The notes under the pieces: model-generated
The model's input: the letters and a program-made list of their open reading frames with translations, nothing else
Told to the model about the DNA's origin: nothing
Database searches by the model: none
In this document: in pieces, positions 45,392 through 53,865 of the stretch
Numbering within the stretch: position 1 is the stretch's first letter
Layout of the letters: every line of letters begins with the position of its first letter
Position numbers and translations under genes: made by a program
Assembly (NCBI RefSeq): GCF_039539005.1
Contig: NZ_BAABCP010000001.1
Coordinates: 930,001 to 994,000 of the forward strand
From: Microbacterium soli
GTDB taxonomy: Bacteria > Actinomycetota > Actinomycetes > Actinomycetales > Microbacteriaceae
Direction: 5' to 3'
DNA: 64,000 bases

Positions 45392-46357
45392 TCAGGTGCG
45401 GGCGAAGCGGTCCGTGGCGGCACGGAGGGCCGCGGCGATGCCCGGCTCGGCGGCGGAGTGCCCGGCGTCGTCGACGATCACCAGCTCGGCCTCCGGCCAC
45501 GCCGTGTGCAGATCCCACGCGGTCATCATCGGCGTGCACACGTCGTGCCGTCCCTGCACGATCACGGCGGGGATGTCCCGGATGACGCCGACATTGTCGA
45601 TCAGCTGGCCCTCCTGGAACCAGCCGCCGTTGAGGAAGTAGTGGTTCTCGATGCGGGCGAAGGCCGTCGCATGCACCGTGTCCGTCGCCTCCGCGACATG
45701 CTGCGGATCCGGTCGCAGCGTGACCGTCGCCGCCTCCCACCTCGACCACGCGACGGCGGCGGGAACATGCACGGCGGGGTCCGGATCGAACAGGCGCCGA
45801 TGGTAGGCCTCGATCATCCGGCCGCGCTCGACCGGCGGGATGACGGCCGCGAAGTCCTCCCAGGCATCAGGGAACAGCGCCGCGGCGCCGCCCTCGTAGA
45901 ACCACTCCAGCTCGTGCCGGCGCAGAGTGAAGATCCCCCGCAGCACCAGTCCGGACACGGCGTCCGGATGCGACTGCGCGTACGCCAGCGCGAGGGCGCT
46001 GCCCCAGGACCCGCCGAAGACCTGCCACTGATGGATGCCGAGGTTCTTGCGGAGCAGCTCGATGTCGGCGACGAGGTGCCAGGTCGTGTTGAAGCGCAGA
46101 TCGGCATCCGGCTGCCCCGCGTGCGGAGTACTCAGACCGCAGCCGCGCTGGTCGAACAGCACGATGCGGTAGACCTCGGGGTCGAAGAACCGGCGCTGCC
46201 ACGGCGAGGTGCCGCCGCCCGGGCCGCCGTGCAGGAAGACGACGGGCTTCCCGCCGGGATTCCCGCTCTGCTCCCAGTGGATGCGGTTGCCGTCGCCGAC
46301 GAGCAGATCGCCCGTCTCGTACGGCTCGACAGGCGGATGCAGTCCGTCCGGTTCCAT
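45392..46357 (-). CDS. pip: Proline iminopeptidase
   Basis: 321-aa alpha/beta-hydrolase of family S33 that removes N-terminal proline from peptides. The oxyanion loop is FLHGGPGGGTSP, the nucleophile elbow GGSWGSALALAYAQ, FDQRGCGLSTPH is conserved, and the catalytic His lies in DDAGHSAAEPG. The ATG at 46357 has GGGGGAG about 8 nt upstream; the TTG at 46363 is less likely. Cytosolic. Confidence 0.95.
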   Translation of the reverse strand: MEPDGLHPPVEPYETGDLLVGDGNRIHWEQSGNPGGKPVVFLHGGPGGGTSPWQRRFFDPEVYRIVLFDQRGCGLSTPHAGQPDADLRFNTTWHLVADIELLRKNLGIHQWQVFGGSWGSALALAYAQSHPDAVSGLVLRGIFTLRRHELEWFYEGGAAALFPDAWEDFAAVIPPVERGRMIEAYHRRLFDPDPAVHVPAAVAWSRWEAATVTLRPDPQHVAEATDTVHATAFARIENHYFLNGGWFQEGQLIDNVGVIRDIPAVIVQGRHDVCTPMMTAWDLHTAWPEAELVIVDDAGHSAAEPGIAAALRAATDRFART

Positions 46358-46438
46358 GATCAACTCCCCCGAGTGCCCGTTGATCGGGCCCTCCCACGGT
46401 AACCCGGAATCGGAGCGCCGTGCGTCCTCGCGCGCGGC

Positions 46439-47320
46439 CTACAGTCGCACCCCAGGCGCGAACGTGTCGCACACGCCGAGTCCGTTCTGGTAGCCGTTGG
46501 CGAACCAGTACTGCCGCTGCTCGCTCGTGCCGTGCGTGAAGCTCTCCGGATTGACGAATCCGGACTGCGCCTGGATGTGGTCGTCGCCGACCGTGTAGGC
46601 GGCGTCGACCGCATCCGCCAACTGCTCCTCGGTCGGCGGCTGCAGGTACGGGTTGCCGTTCGGATCCCGGGAGTCGGCCGCGTCCTTCAGCCAGGCTCCC
46701 GCGTAGCAGTCGGCCTGCAGCTCGATGCGCACGCCGTCGCTCTCCGGGCCGGTTCCGTTGCCGGGATGGTCCTGCATCACTCCGGTGATGTTCTGGATGT
46801 GGTGCCCCCACTCGTGCCCGACGATGTACAGCTGTGCGAGCTCGCCCGCCGAGGCTCCGAACTGCTGCCGCATGAGCTGGAAGAAGTCCGGGTCGATGTA
46901 CACGCCCTGCTCGGGCGGGCAGTAGAACGGCCCGACGGCGTTGGACGCCGTGCCGCACTGCGTGGGGGTCTGCCCCTCGACGACGGTCATGGTGGGTGCG
47001 ACGTAGCCGTCGACGTGCCGGGACCAGTAATCGTCGAGCATGACCTGGGCGCCGGCCATCCGGCAGTCGTCGTTCACGTTCGCGTCCTGACCGGTGGCGC
47101 ACTCGCTGAGGGTGTTCTCGCCGGTGACGGCCGACTGCCCGCCCGCCCCGCCGCCGGTCATCCCGCCGACGAGACCCGACAGGTCGACGCCCAGCATCGG
47201 TCCGAGGATGAGGGCGAGGATGCCGATCACCCCCACCCCGCCGCCGGCGGCGATGGCCGCTCCCCGTCCTCGGCGGCGGGTGGTGTTGCCCGAGATGTCG
47301 GCGTCGGGATTGAAGGTCAT
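46439..47320 (-). CDS. Neutral zinc metallopeptidase (YpfJ-like)
   Basis: 293-aa membrane-anchored protein with one N-terminal helix (about residues 22-45) and an extracytoplasmic peptidase domain. The zinc site is YIVGHEWGHHIQ (HEWGH) with a distal RIELQADCYAGAWL glutamate. Cysteine pairs (ECATG..DDCRMAG, QCGTA..YCPPE) suggest disulfides. The physiological substrate is unknown. ATG 47320 is preceded by a TACCTT box with a 6-nt gap, so it is probably leaderless and directly divergent from mdh. Confidence 0.92.
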   Translation of the reverse strand: MTFNPDADISGNTTRRRGRGAAIAAGGGVGVIGILALILGPMLGVDLSGLVGGMTGGGAGGQSAVTGENTLSECATGQDANVNDDCRMAGAQVMLDDYWSRHVDGYVAPTMTVVEGQTPTQCGTASNAVGPFYCPPEQGVYIDPDFFQLMRQQFGASAGELAQLYIVGHEWGHHIQNITGVMQDHPGNGTGPESDGVRIELQADCYAGAWLKDAADSRDPNGNPYLQPPTEEQLADAVDAAYTVGDDHIQAQSGFVNPESFTHGTSEQRQYWFANGYQNGLGVCDTFAPGVRL

Positions 47321-47326
47321 GGGGAA

Positions 47327-47332
47327 AAGGTA
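47327..47332 (-). promoter_or_regulatory. -10 box of metallopeptidase gene (leaderless)
   Basis: TACCTT on the minus strand with a 6-nt gap to ATG 47320. The divergent mdh -10 lies only 26 bp away. Confidence 0.4.
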
Positions 47333-47358
47333 CCCTGCCCGTACCCCGCGCACGGACG

Positions 47359-47364
47359 TAGGCT
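47359..47364 (+). promoter_or_regulatory. -10 box of mdh (leaderless)
   Basis: TAGGCT with a 6-nt gap to ATG 47371 and no ribosome-binding site. The two divergent promoters must overlap in their -35 regions. Confidence 0.45.
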
Positions 47365-47370
47365 CGACGG

Positions 47371-48378
47371 ATGGCGACGACGATAACCCTCACAGGTGCC
47401 GGCGGTCAGATCGGATACGCGCTGCTGTTCCGCATCGCGGCGGGTGACATGCTCGGTCCGGACGAACCCGTGCGGCTGAGGCTGCTGGAGATCCCGCAGG
47501 GTCTGCGGGCCGCCGAGGGCGCGGCCCTGGAACTGCAGGACGGCGCCTTCGAGCTGCTCGAGCACGTGGAGGTGACCGACGATCCCGCCGTCGGATTCGA
47601 CGGTGCGAACCTCGCCCTGCTGGTGGGCGCCCGCCCGCGCGGCCCGGGGATGGAGCGCGGCGACCTGCTGGCGGCCAACGCGGGGATCTTCGGGCCGCAG
47701 GGCTCGGCCATCGCCGCGCACGCGGCCTCCGACGTGCGGGTGACGGTCGTGGGGAACCCGGCGAACACGAACGCCCTCATCGCCGCATCCGCCGCCGACG
47801 GCGTCCCCGCCGAGCGGTTCAGCGCGCTGACCCGCCTGGACGAGAACCGTGCGCGCGCCCAACTCGCCCTCGCCCTGGACGCGCCCGTCGCGAGCATCCG
47901 CGGCGTCACGATCTGGGGCAACCACTCCGCCACCCAGTTCCCGGACATCTCGCGGGCGAGCGTCGACGGCGAGCCGGTCGCCGAGCGGCTCGCGCAGCGC
48001 GTGGGGGATGTGCGCGCCTGGCTGGAGGGGACGTTCATCCCGCGCGTGGCCCGACGCGGAGCGGAGATCATCGACGTGCGCGGATCCTCGTCGGTCGCGT
48101 CGGCGGCGAACGCGACCATCGACCACGTCCGGGACTGGACGGGCGGCACCGACCGGCGGCACGGCCCGGACGGCTGGACGAGCGCGGGCGTGGTCTCGCA
48201 CGGCGAGTACGGAGTGCCCGAGGGGCTGGTCTCGTCGTTCCCCGTGCGCGCGATCGACGGGGACTGGCGGATCGTGGAGGGATGGGAACCGGATGCCCCG
48301 GCACGGGCCCGCATGAGCGCCTCCATCGCGGAGCTCGCCGAGGAGCGGGACGCGGTGCGGAGGCTGGGCGTGCTGTGA
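47371..48378 (+). CDS. mdh: Malate dehydrogenase
   Basis: 335-aa NAD-dependent enzyme interconverting malate and oxaloacetate in the TCA cycle. The Rossmann motif is [20 protein letters not shown], the substrate loop [16 protein letters not shown] carries the catalytic arginines, and [10 protein letters not shown] holds the active-site histidine; [13 protein letters not shown] is the other signature. Length and motifs are those of the cytosolic-type actinobacterial enzyme. Confidence 0.97.
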   Translation: MATTITLTGAGGQIGYALLFRIAAGDMLGPDEPVRLRLLEIPQGLRAAEGAALELQDGAFELLEHVEVTDDPAVGFDGANLALLVGARPRGPGMERGDLLAANAGIFGPQGSAIAAHAASDVRVTVVGNPANTNALIAASAADGVPAERFSALTRLDENRARAQLALALDAPVASIRGVTIWGNHSATQFPDISRASVDGEPVAERLAQRVGDVRAWLEGTFIPRVARRGAEIIDVRGSSSVASAANATIDHVRDWTGGTDRRHGPDGWTSAGVVSHGEYGVPEGLVSSFPVRAIDGDWRIVEGWEPDAPARARMSASIAELAEERDAVRRLGVL

Positions 48379-48436
48379 GAGCACCCGGCGGGGAACCGCG
48401 GACTCGGGCACAATGGGAGCCGGAGGTGGGCGAAGG

Positions 48437-48895
48437 ATGAACGACGCGAGGAACGCCACAGATGCGCAGGGGGGTGAGCCCGTCACGAGCCCGCTGCATC
48501 TTCCGCACGCGGCGGCGTCGTGCCCGAAGTGCCTGGCCAACGACGACCACGCCTGGTGGTCGGCCCGTCCCGAGGGCGCGCGGCTGGTGGGCCTGGTCGT
48601 CGCCCGCGAGGGGATGCCCTCGGTCACGCAGCAGCGCGAGGACCTCACGCGCTTCGGTGTGCCCATCGAGGGCTTCCGCCATCCGGCGCCGGAGATCCTG
48701 GAGAGCTGGGCGGACCGGCTCGCGCGCCTCATCGACACGCTGCGGCGCGGCGACGTGCTGGTCGTCGCCAACGTGCACGCGCTGGGTCGTGACATCGACG
48801 AGGAGACCCGCACGGTCGCGGAGCTGCGACGGCGCGGCATCATGGTCAAGGTGCTCAGCCACCATGCTCGGCATCTCGCCGACGCAGGCCGCTGA
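48437..48895 (+). CDS. Serine-recombinase-like protein lacking the catalytic Ser
   Basis: 152-aa protein. The N-terminus has a CPKCLAND knuckle (half a zinc ribbon) followed by a fold resembling the resolvase catalytic domain: LVGLVVAREGMPSVTQQRED aligns with the usual YxRVSTxxQ start, and RRGDVLVVANVHALGRDIDE resembles the RPGDTLVVxRLDRLGR core. The position of the nucleophilic serine after the first Arg is changed (AREG instead of xRVS), and no DNA-binding tail follows. Recombination activity is therefore unlikely; a regulatory or structural role is possible. GGAGGTG lies 9 nt before ATG 48437. It is convergent with the ESX genes. Confidence 0.7.
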   Translation: MNDARNATDAQGGEPVTSPLHLPHAAASCPKCLANDDHAWWSARPEGARLVGLVVAREGMPSVTQQREDLTRFGVPIEGFRHPAPEILESWADRLARLIDTLRRGDVLVVANVHALGRDIDEETRTVAELRRRGIMVKVLSHHARHLADAGR

Positions 48896-48947
48896 CCGCT
48901 GACGCCCGAACCGCCACGCCCGCCCCGTCGGTGCCGGAGACGACGAA

Positions 48948-48976
48948 CCGGCTGCCGCCCGTGGGGCGACAGCCGG
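48948..48976. terminator. Hairpin between recombinase-like gene and ESX locus
   Basis: CCGGCTGCCGCCC pairs with GGGCGACAGCCGG with one mismatch and a 3-nt loop. It sits between convergent genes and probably terminates both. Confidence 0.6.
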
Positions 48977-49008
48977 TCGCATGCATCGATCGCGTCAGCG
49001 TCGAGGAG

Positions 49009-49305
49009 TCACCACCGACTCTCGTTGCGAGCCTCGGTGGAGCGCGCGTCCATCGAGTCCTGCGTGACCTGGCGGCCGATGTCGCCGAGCAGCACCTTCA
49101 TCTCGCTCAGCGCCGCGGTCCACGAGGCCTTCGCCCGAAGGTACGCCTCGGAGGCCGAGCCGGTCCAGTTCGCCTGGAGCGGCTTGAGGTCCCGCTCCAT
49201 CTCGTCGAGCTTGTTCTCGATGCCGGCCGCACTGCGGACGAGGTCGCCGCCCGCGGTGTCGACGGCACCGAAGTTCATCTTGTAGCCGTTGTTGCCCTCA
49301 GCCAT
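49009..49305 (-). CDS. WXG100 family ESX substrate
   Basis: 98-aa ESAT-6/CFP-10-type helical hairpin protein, exported by the type VII system as a dimer. The turn motif is ANWTGSASEAY (W-T-G) at about residue 47, and the flanks are amphipathic helices. It has no YxxxD/E export signal at its C-terminus, so export would rely on its partner. GGAGGGA lies 8 nt before ATG 49305. It follows the other WXG100 gene by 19 bp. Confidence 0.93.
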   Translation of the reverse strand: MAEGNNGYKMNFGAVDTAGGDLVRSAAGIENKLDEMERDLKPLQANWTGSASEAYLRAKASWTAALSEMKVLLGDIGRQVTQDSMDARSTEARNESRW

Positions 49306-49324
49306 GATCTGCTTCCCTCCGGTC

Positions 49325-49636
49325 TCAGCCGAGACGGCCCATGAACTTGTTCTGCGCCTGAGCCGACGCGTCGTCGGCCTGGCTGTACGTCGTCTGCGAC
49401 TCGAGCAGGTTCTGCTCGAACTGGTCGAGCGAGTTCGTGATGCGACGCGACTTCTCCTGCCACGCCTGGAACGTCTGCTGGAACGCGGCAGCCCCCGTGC
49501 CCTGCCACGACGCACCGATGTCGGACAGCTTGCCCTGAATCGCGTTCAGCTCCGCGATGATCTGCGTCTTCGACTGGTTGACGATGTTGGCGCCACGCTG
49601 CAGGGCTCCATCCGCTGCAGAGACTTCTCCGCTCAC
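49325..49636 (-). CDS. WXG100 family ESX substrate with YxxxD signal
   Basis: 103-aa WXG100 protein; the turn is ASWQGTGAAAF (W-Q-G). The C-terminal helix carries TTYSQADDASA, matching the YxxxD/E export signal, so this is the probable partner recognised by EccC. I chose GTG 49636 over the in-frame GTG 49642, because GGAGG spans the latter and lies 5 nt before the former. The 157-bp gap to eccC contains no gene; a TAGAGT on the minus strand about 95 nt upstream is a possible -10. Confidence 0.93.
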   Translation of the reverse strand: MSGEVSAADGALQRGANIVNQSKTQIIAELNAIQGKLSDIGASWQGTGAAAFQQTFQAWQEKSRRITNSLDQFEQNLLESQTTYSQADDASAQAQNKFMGRLG

Positions 49637-49793
49637 GGTCACCTCCTGGTCCTGAGGGCTTGTCCGCCCCTGATGCTTCAGCCCTGTGGGCCGTGACGCC
49701 GATGCCCGGCGACAGGTAACACTCTACGGTCCGTTCCCGATGGCGCCCATGGGTAGCACTGCCCACGTCCGCGCCTCCGCTCCACCGCCGCAC

Positions 49794-52700
49794 TCACAGC
49801 GGCGACGGGGGCGCGTAGGCGAGCTGCATGATCTGCAGGCCGTGCTCGCGCGTGATGACCTTGGCCCGGCCCGGCACGGCCAGGGACGCCTTGACGTTGC
49901 CGATCAGCGCGCCCTCGTCGGGGCTGCCCGACAGCAGGATGCCGGGGGCGGCGAGATCGCGCAGCGTCTGCATGACGGGCTCGAAGGTGGCCCGGGAGGC
50001 GCCGCCCGTGCGCCGCGCCAGAGTCAGGTGCAGCCCGACGTCGGTGGCCTGCGCGAGAAGCGGCTGCAGGGCGGAGATCGGATTCCCGGATTGCGTGTTG
50101 ACGAGGTCGTAGTCGTCGACGAGCACGAACACCTCGGCGCCCGACCACCACGAACGGTCGCGCAGCTGCTGGGGCGTCACATCGATGCCGGGCAGGCGCC
50201 CGCGCAGGTACTCGGCGAGCTCGGACAGCTCCTCCGTCGCCTGCTGCGCGGTGGTGTAGTACCCGGCGAGGTATTCGTCGGGCAGTTCCGACAGCAGCGC
50301 GCGCCGGTAATCGACGAGGAAGAACTGCGCCTCCTTGGGCGTCTTCGTGCGCATGACCTCCCGCGCGAACCCGCGCAGGAAGCTGGACTTGCCCGACTGA
50401 CTGTCGCCGAACAGGTACACGTGCGGGTTGCGACGCGTGTCGAAGGTCGTCGGAGCCAGTTCGGCCTCGTCCACGCCCAGCAGCACCTGGTTCTGCTGTC
50501 GGGTGCCCTCGGCGCGACGCTGCAGCTCCGACAGCTCGAGCAGCTCCGGCAGCAGCCGCAGCTTCGGCCCCTGCGGGCCCTTCCAGGCCGCGTTGACACG
50601 GGTGATGAGATCCTCCACCCCCTCGCTGAGCATCCCCGGGTCCCCGGACCCGTCGATGCGCGGCAGCGCCGTGAGCATGTGATGCTTGGACGGCGAGAGG
50701 CCCCGCCCGGGGCGCCCCTGCGGCACGTTGGCGGCGATCCTGCGGTCGATCTCGGAATCGCTCGTGTCGCCGAGCCGGAGCTCCAGCTTCGAGCCGAAGG
50801 TGTCGCGGATGGCGGTGCGGAAGTCCATCCACCGGGTGGTGGTGATCACCAGATGCACGCCGTAGGTCAGCGCGCGCCCGGCCAGCGACTGGATCTCGAA
50901 CTCCATCTCGTCGAACTCGGCGCGGATCGTCGGCCACCCGTCGATGATGAGGAACACGTCGCCATAGCCGTCGTCGGCCGCGCCCTGGGCGCGCAGGCGT
51001 CGGTACGTCTCGATGGAGTCGATCCCGTTGGCGGTGAAGTACCGCTCCCGGGCGTTGACGATGCCGGCGACCTCCTGGAACATGCGCCGCAGCACGTCCG
51101 GCTGGTTGCGGCCGGCGACACCCGCGACATGCGCCATCTTCGCGAACGGCACGAACGTGCCGCCGCCGAAGTCCATGACGTAGAACTGCACCTCGCGGGG
51201 TGTGTGCGTGAGGGCGATGCCGGTGAGCACGCTGCGTGCGAGCGTGCTCTTGCCGCTGCGGGCTCCTCCCACGATAGCGAGATGACCGCCGGCGCCCACC
51301 AGGCTCATGACGAGGCTGTCGCGGCGCTGCTCGAGCGGGCGGTCCACGATGCCCAGCGGGATGGTGAGCGGGCCGGCCTGCCGCCAGCGCGGCGAGATCA
51401 GACCCAGCTGCGGATCCTCCACGAGGTCGCCCAGCAGCTCGTCGAAGGTGGGCGGCACGTCCAGCGGCGGCAGCCACACCCGGTGCGCGGGTATGCTGCG
51501 CCCCTTCATGAGCGAGACGGCGATGTCGAAGGTCACGCGCTTCTCGGGCGCATCGCGCGACGCATCCGGGGCGGCTTCCGGCTCCGGAGCGTCCTCCTGC
51601 ACGATCACCGGTGCGGCGGTGAACGCGCGTGCCTCGATGGTGCGGGCGGGAGCGGCGGAGCCCTCCGCCTCGGTGGCGGCGTGACGGCGGCGCTGGGTCT
51701 TCGGCGGGGCCGAGACGTAGGCGGCGCGGAACTGGGTGAGGGTCTCGGCATCCGACTTCAGGATGCCGTGGCCGCCGCCGCCGGGGAGGGTGAACGCGTC
51801 GGGGACGCCGATGACGGCGCGGGAGTCGGCCCCGGAGAACGTCTTGAGCCCGATCCGATAGGACAGGTGGGACTCCAGCCCGCGCAGCTTGCCCTCCTCC
51901 AGGCGCTGCGTCGACAGCAGCAGGTGCACCTGCAGCGAGCGGCCCAGGCGTCCGATCGCGACGAACAGCTCCGTGAAGTCGGGTTTGGCCGCCAGCAGCT
52001 CGGAGAACTCGTCGGCGACGATGAGCAGCGCCGGCAGCGGCTCGAGGTCGGTGCGACCGCCGCGGCGCGCCGCCTCGTAGTCGGTGACGTTGGCGAAGTT
52101 CCCCGCATCGCGCAGCAGCTCCTGGCGCCGCGTCATCTCACCCTGGATGGCGTCCTGCATGCGGTCGACGAGCGTGAGGTCGTCGCCGAGGTTGGTGATG
52201 ACCGCGGAGACGTGCGGCATGTCGGCCATGCCCGCGAACGTCGCACCGCCCTTGAAGTCGATGAGCACGAAGTTGAGCGCCTCGGAGGAGTGCGTCATGG
52301 CCAGCGAGAGCACGAGGGTGCGCAGCACTTCGGACTTGCCGGACCCGGTGGCGCCGATGAGCATGCCGTGCGGCCCCATGCCCTGCTGCGCGGATTCTTT
52401 GATGTCGAGGATCATGGGCTGTCCGGCGGCGGTGAGACCGATCGGCACGCGCAGCCGGTCGCGGGCGGAGCGGGGCTTCCAGGCCACCTCCGGGTCGAAG
52501 TCGCGCACATCGGGCAGTCCCAGCAGATCGGTGAGCTCGGCGGAGATCGCGCGCGCGCCGCCCGCGGCGGCGTCCTCGTCGGGCCCGCTGTCGGCGAGCC
52601 CCGTCAGGCGCCGTGCCACGGCCTCCGCCGATGCGATGCCGAGGAAGTCGGGGGATGCCTGGATGGTGCCGTGCCCGTGACGCGCGACGGTGAGCTGCGG

Positions 52701-53780
52701 CTGCTCGCCCTCCTCGATGATCAGCCGGATGCGGAAGGGGTCGGTCAGCTCGGACCACTGGCGGGCGATGTCGATGACGGTCACGCCGTCCACCCCGCCC
52801 TCCTCGGCGAGGGGATGCCCGGGAGGCAGCTCGGCGCCGTCGGTGACCACCACGAGATGCGGGAGGGTGCTGCTGCTGCCGCCCGCGACGCCTCGTGCGC
52901 GGATGTCGGCGACCAGCGGCTCGATCTCGTCCCACGTCGATCCGATCCGGCGCGCACCGCCCACGGCATCCGTCCTGCTGTCGGACTGGGCGTGCGGCAG
53001 CCACTTCACCCATTCCCAGTACGGCAGGTCCGCCCCGGAGGCGACGACGGCGATCTGCAGATCCTCCGGAGCGACGAAGGTCGCCAGATGCGCGATGACC
53101 GCGCGGGCCAGGCCCCGCCCGCGCACCGTGTCGCCGACGATCTCGAGTCGGGAGCAGGCGGCCAGGTCCAGGGCGAACGGCAGATCGGGCACCTGATCGT
53201 GCGTGAGCACGAAGCGGTGGGCGGCGGAGGCGCTGACCGGGTCGAGCTGTGCGAGGGCGGGGATGGGCGCCTCGTCGAGGGTGAGCGCGAGCGGCTGCGT
53301 CGCCGTGCCGATCCGCGTGACGAGGAACCCCTGACCCCCCGCGACGTGCTCCCACACCCGGGAGCCCTCCTCCACGATGAACGGCAGGGTCTCCGGGGCG
53401 GGCAGCATCCACTCCTCGTAGCGGCGCTGCCTGGCGGCCACCTCGCGGACGGCCTCGCGGGTCTCGGCGAGGTAGGCGAGGTACTCGCGGCGGGTGTTCT
53501 CGACGTTGGTGGAGTGCTGCGACTTCTGCCGCCACATCTGCCCGCCGACCATGGACAGGGCCATGAACAGGAACATCCCGCCCATGATGTAGGTCCGGGT
53601 GGCGTCGCCGCCCTGCGTGAGCGAGAGCACGGCGACGGCGCCGAGGCTGCCGACCATGGGCAGCGCCATCATGAGGGTGTTCGAGGCCCCTTCGGGCTTG
53701 GGGAGCTCGGGCGCCTGCTGCAGGGTGAGTTGGCCGCCGGCCGGGGGTTTCGGCGCACGGGTGCTGCTGGTGGTGCTCAC
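49794..53780 (-). CDS. eccC: Type VII secretion ATPase EccC (fused EccCa-EccCb)
   Basis: 1328-aa FtsK/SpoIIIE-family ATPase that recruits substrates and drives ESX export. Two transmembrane helices lie near residues 37-75. Three ATPase modules follow, with P-loops LIGATGSGKSEVLRTLVLSL (about residue 477), VGGARSGKSTLARSVLTGIA (about 841) and FGDSQSGKSSFLRGFAREV (about 1130); LLIVADEFSELL is the first Walker B. The single-chain arrangement contrasts with split EccCa/EccCb of some mycobacterial systems. The GTG start at 53780 has GGAGGG 6 nt upstream. It is divergent from the EccD-like gene. Confidence 0.96.
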   Translation of the reverse strand: MSTTSSTRAPKPPAGGQLTLQQAPELPKPEGASNTLMMALPMVGSLGAVAVLSLTQGGDATRTYIMGGMFLFMALSMVGGQMWRQKSQHSTNVENTRREYLAYLAETREAVREVAARQRRYEEWMLPAPETLPFIVEEGSRVWEHVAGGQGFLVTRIGTATQPLALTLDEAPIPALAQLDPVSASAAHRFVLTHDQVPDLPFALDLAACSRLEIVGDTVRGRGLARAVIAHLATFVAPEDLQIAVVASGADLPYWEWVKWLPHAQSDSRTDAVGGARRIGSTWDEIEPLVADIRARGVAGGSSSTLPHLVVVTDGAELPPGHPLAEEGGVDGVTVIDIARQWSELTDPFRIRLIIEEGEQPQLTVARHGHGTIQASPDFLGIASAEAVARRLTGLADSGPDEDAAAGGARAISAELTDLLGLPDVRDFDPEVAWKPRSARDRLRVPIGLTAAGQPMILDIKESAQQGMGPHGMLIGATGSGKSEVLRTLVLSLAMTHSSEALNFVLIDFKGGATFAGMADMPHVSAVITNLGDDLTLVDRMQDAIQGEMTRRQELLRDAGNFANVTDYEAARRGGRTDLEPLPALLIVADEFSELLAAKPDFTELFVAIGRLGRSLQVHLLLSTQRLEEGKLRGLESHLSYRIGLKTFSGADSRAVIGVPDAFTLPGGGGHGILKSDAETLTQFRAAYVSAPPKTQRRRHAATEAEGSAAPARTIEARAFTAAPVIVQEDAPEPEAAPDASRDAPEKRVTFDIAVSLMKGRSIPAHRVWLPPLDVPPTFDELLGDLVEDPQLGLISPRWRQAGPLTIPLGIVDRPLEQRRDSLVMSLVGAGGHLAIVGGARSGKSTLARSVLTGIALTHTPREVQFYVMDFGGGTFVPFAKMAHVAGVAGRNQPDVLRRMFQEVAGIVNARERYFTANGIDSIETYRRLRAQGAADDGYGDVFLIIDGWPTIRAEFDEMEFEIQSLAGRALTYGVHLVITTTRWMDFRTAIRDTFGSKLELRLGDTSDSEIDRRIAANVPQGRPGRGLSPSKHHMLTALPRIDGSGDPGMLSEGVEDLITRVNAAWKGPQGPKLRLLPELLELSELQRRAEGTRQQNQVLLGVDEAELAPTTFDTRRNPHVYLFGDSQSGKSSFLRGFAREVMRTKTPKEAQFFLVDYRRALLSELPDEYLAGYYTTAQQATEELSELAEYLRGRLPGIDVTPQQLRDRSWWSGAEVFVLVDDYDLVNTQSGNPISALQPLLAQATDVGLHLTLARRTGGASRATFEPVMQTLRDLAAPGILLSGSPDEGALIGNVKASLAVPGRAKVITREHGLQIMQLAYAPPSPL

Positions 53781-53802
53781 GACTGGCCCTCCTCGAGTCG
53801 CC

Positions 53803-53808
53803 TACTAT
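53803..53808 (+). promoter_or_regulatory. Divergent promoter region of eccC and EccD-like gene
   Basis: TACTAT in the 85-bp gap 53781-53865; it could be the -10 of the EccD-like gene (leader about 50 nt). On the other strand the same AT-rich patch reads CAATAGT/TAGTAG and may serve eccC. This is the only AT-rich spot in the gap. Confidence 0.35.
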
Positions 53809-53865
53809 TGTGTCAGGATGCCGAGATGAGCCGGTGTCGCACGCAGGAGCGTCGAGGGGCGGGGG

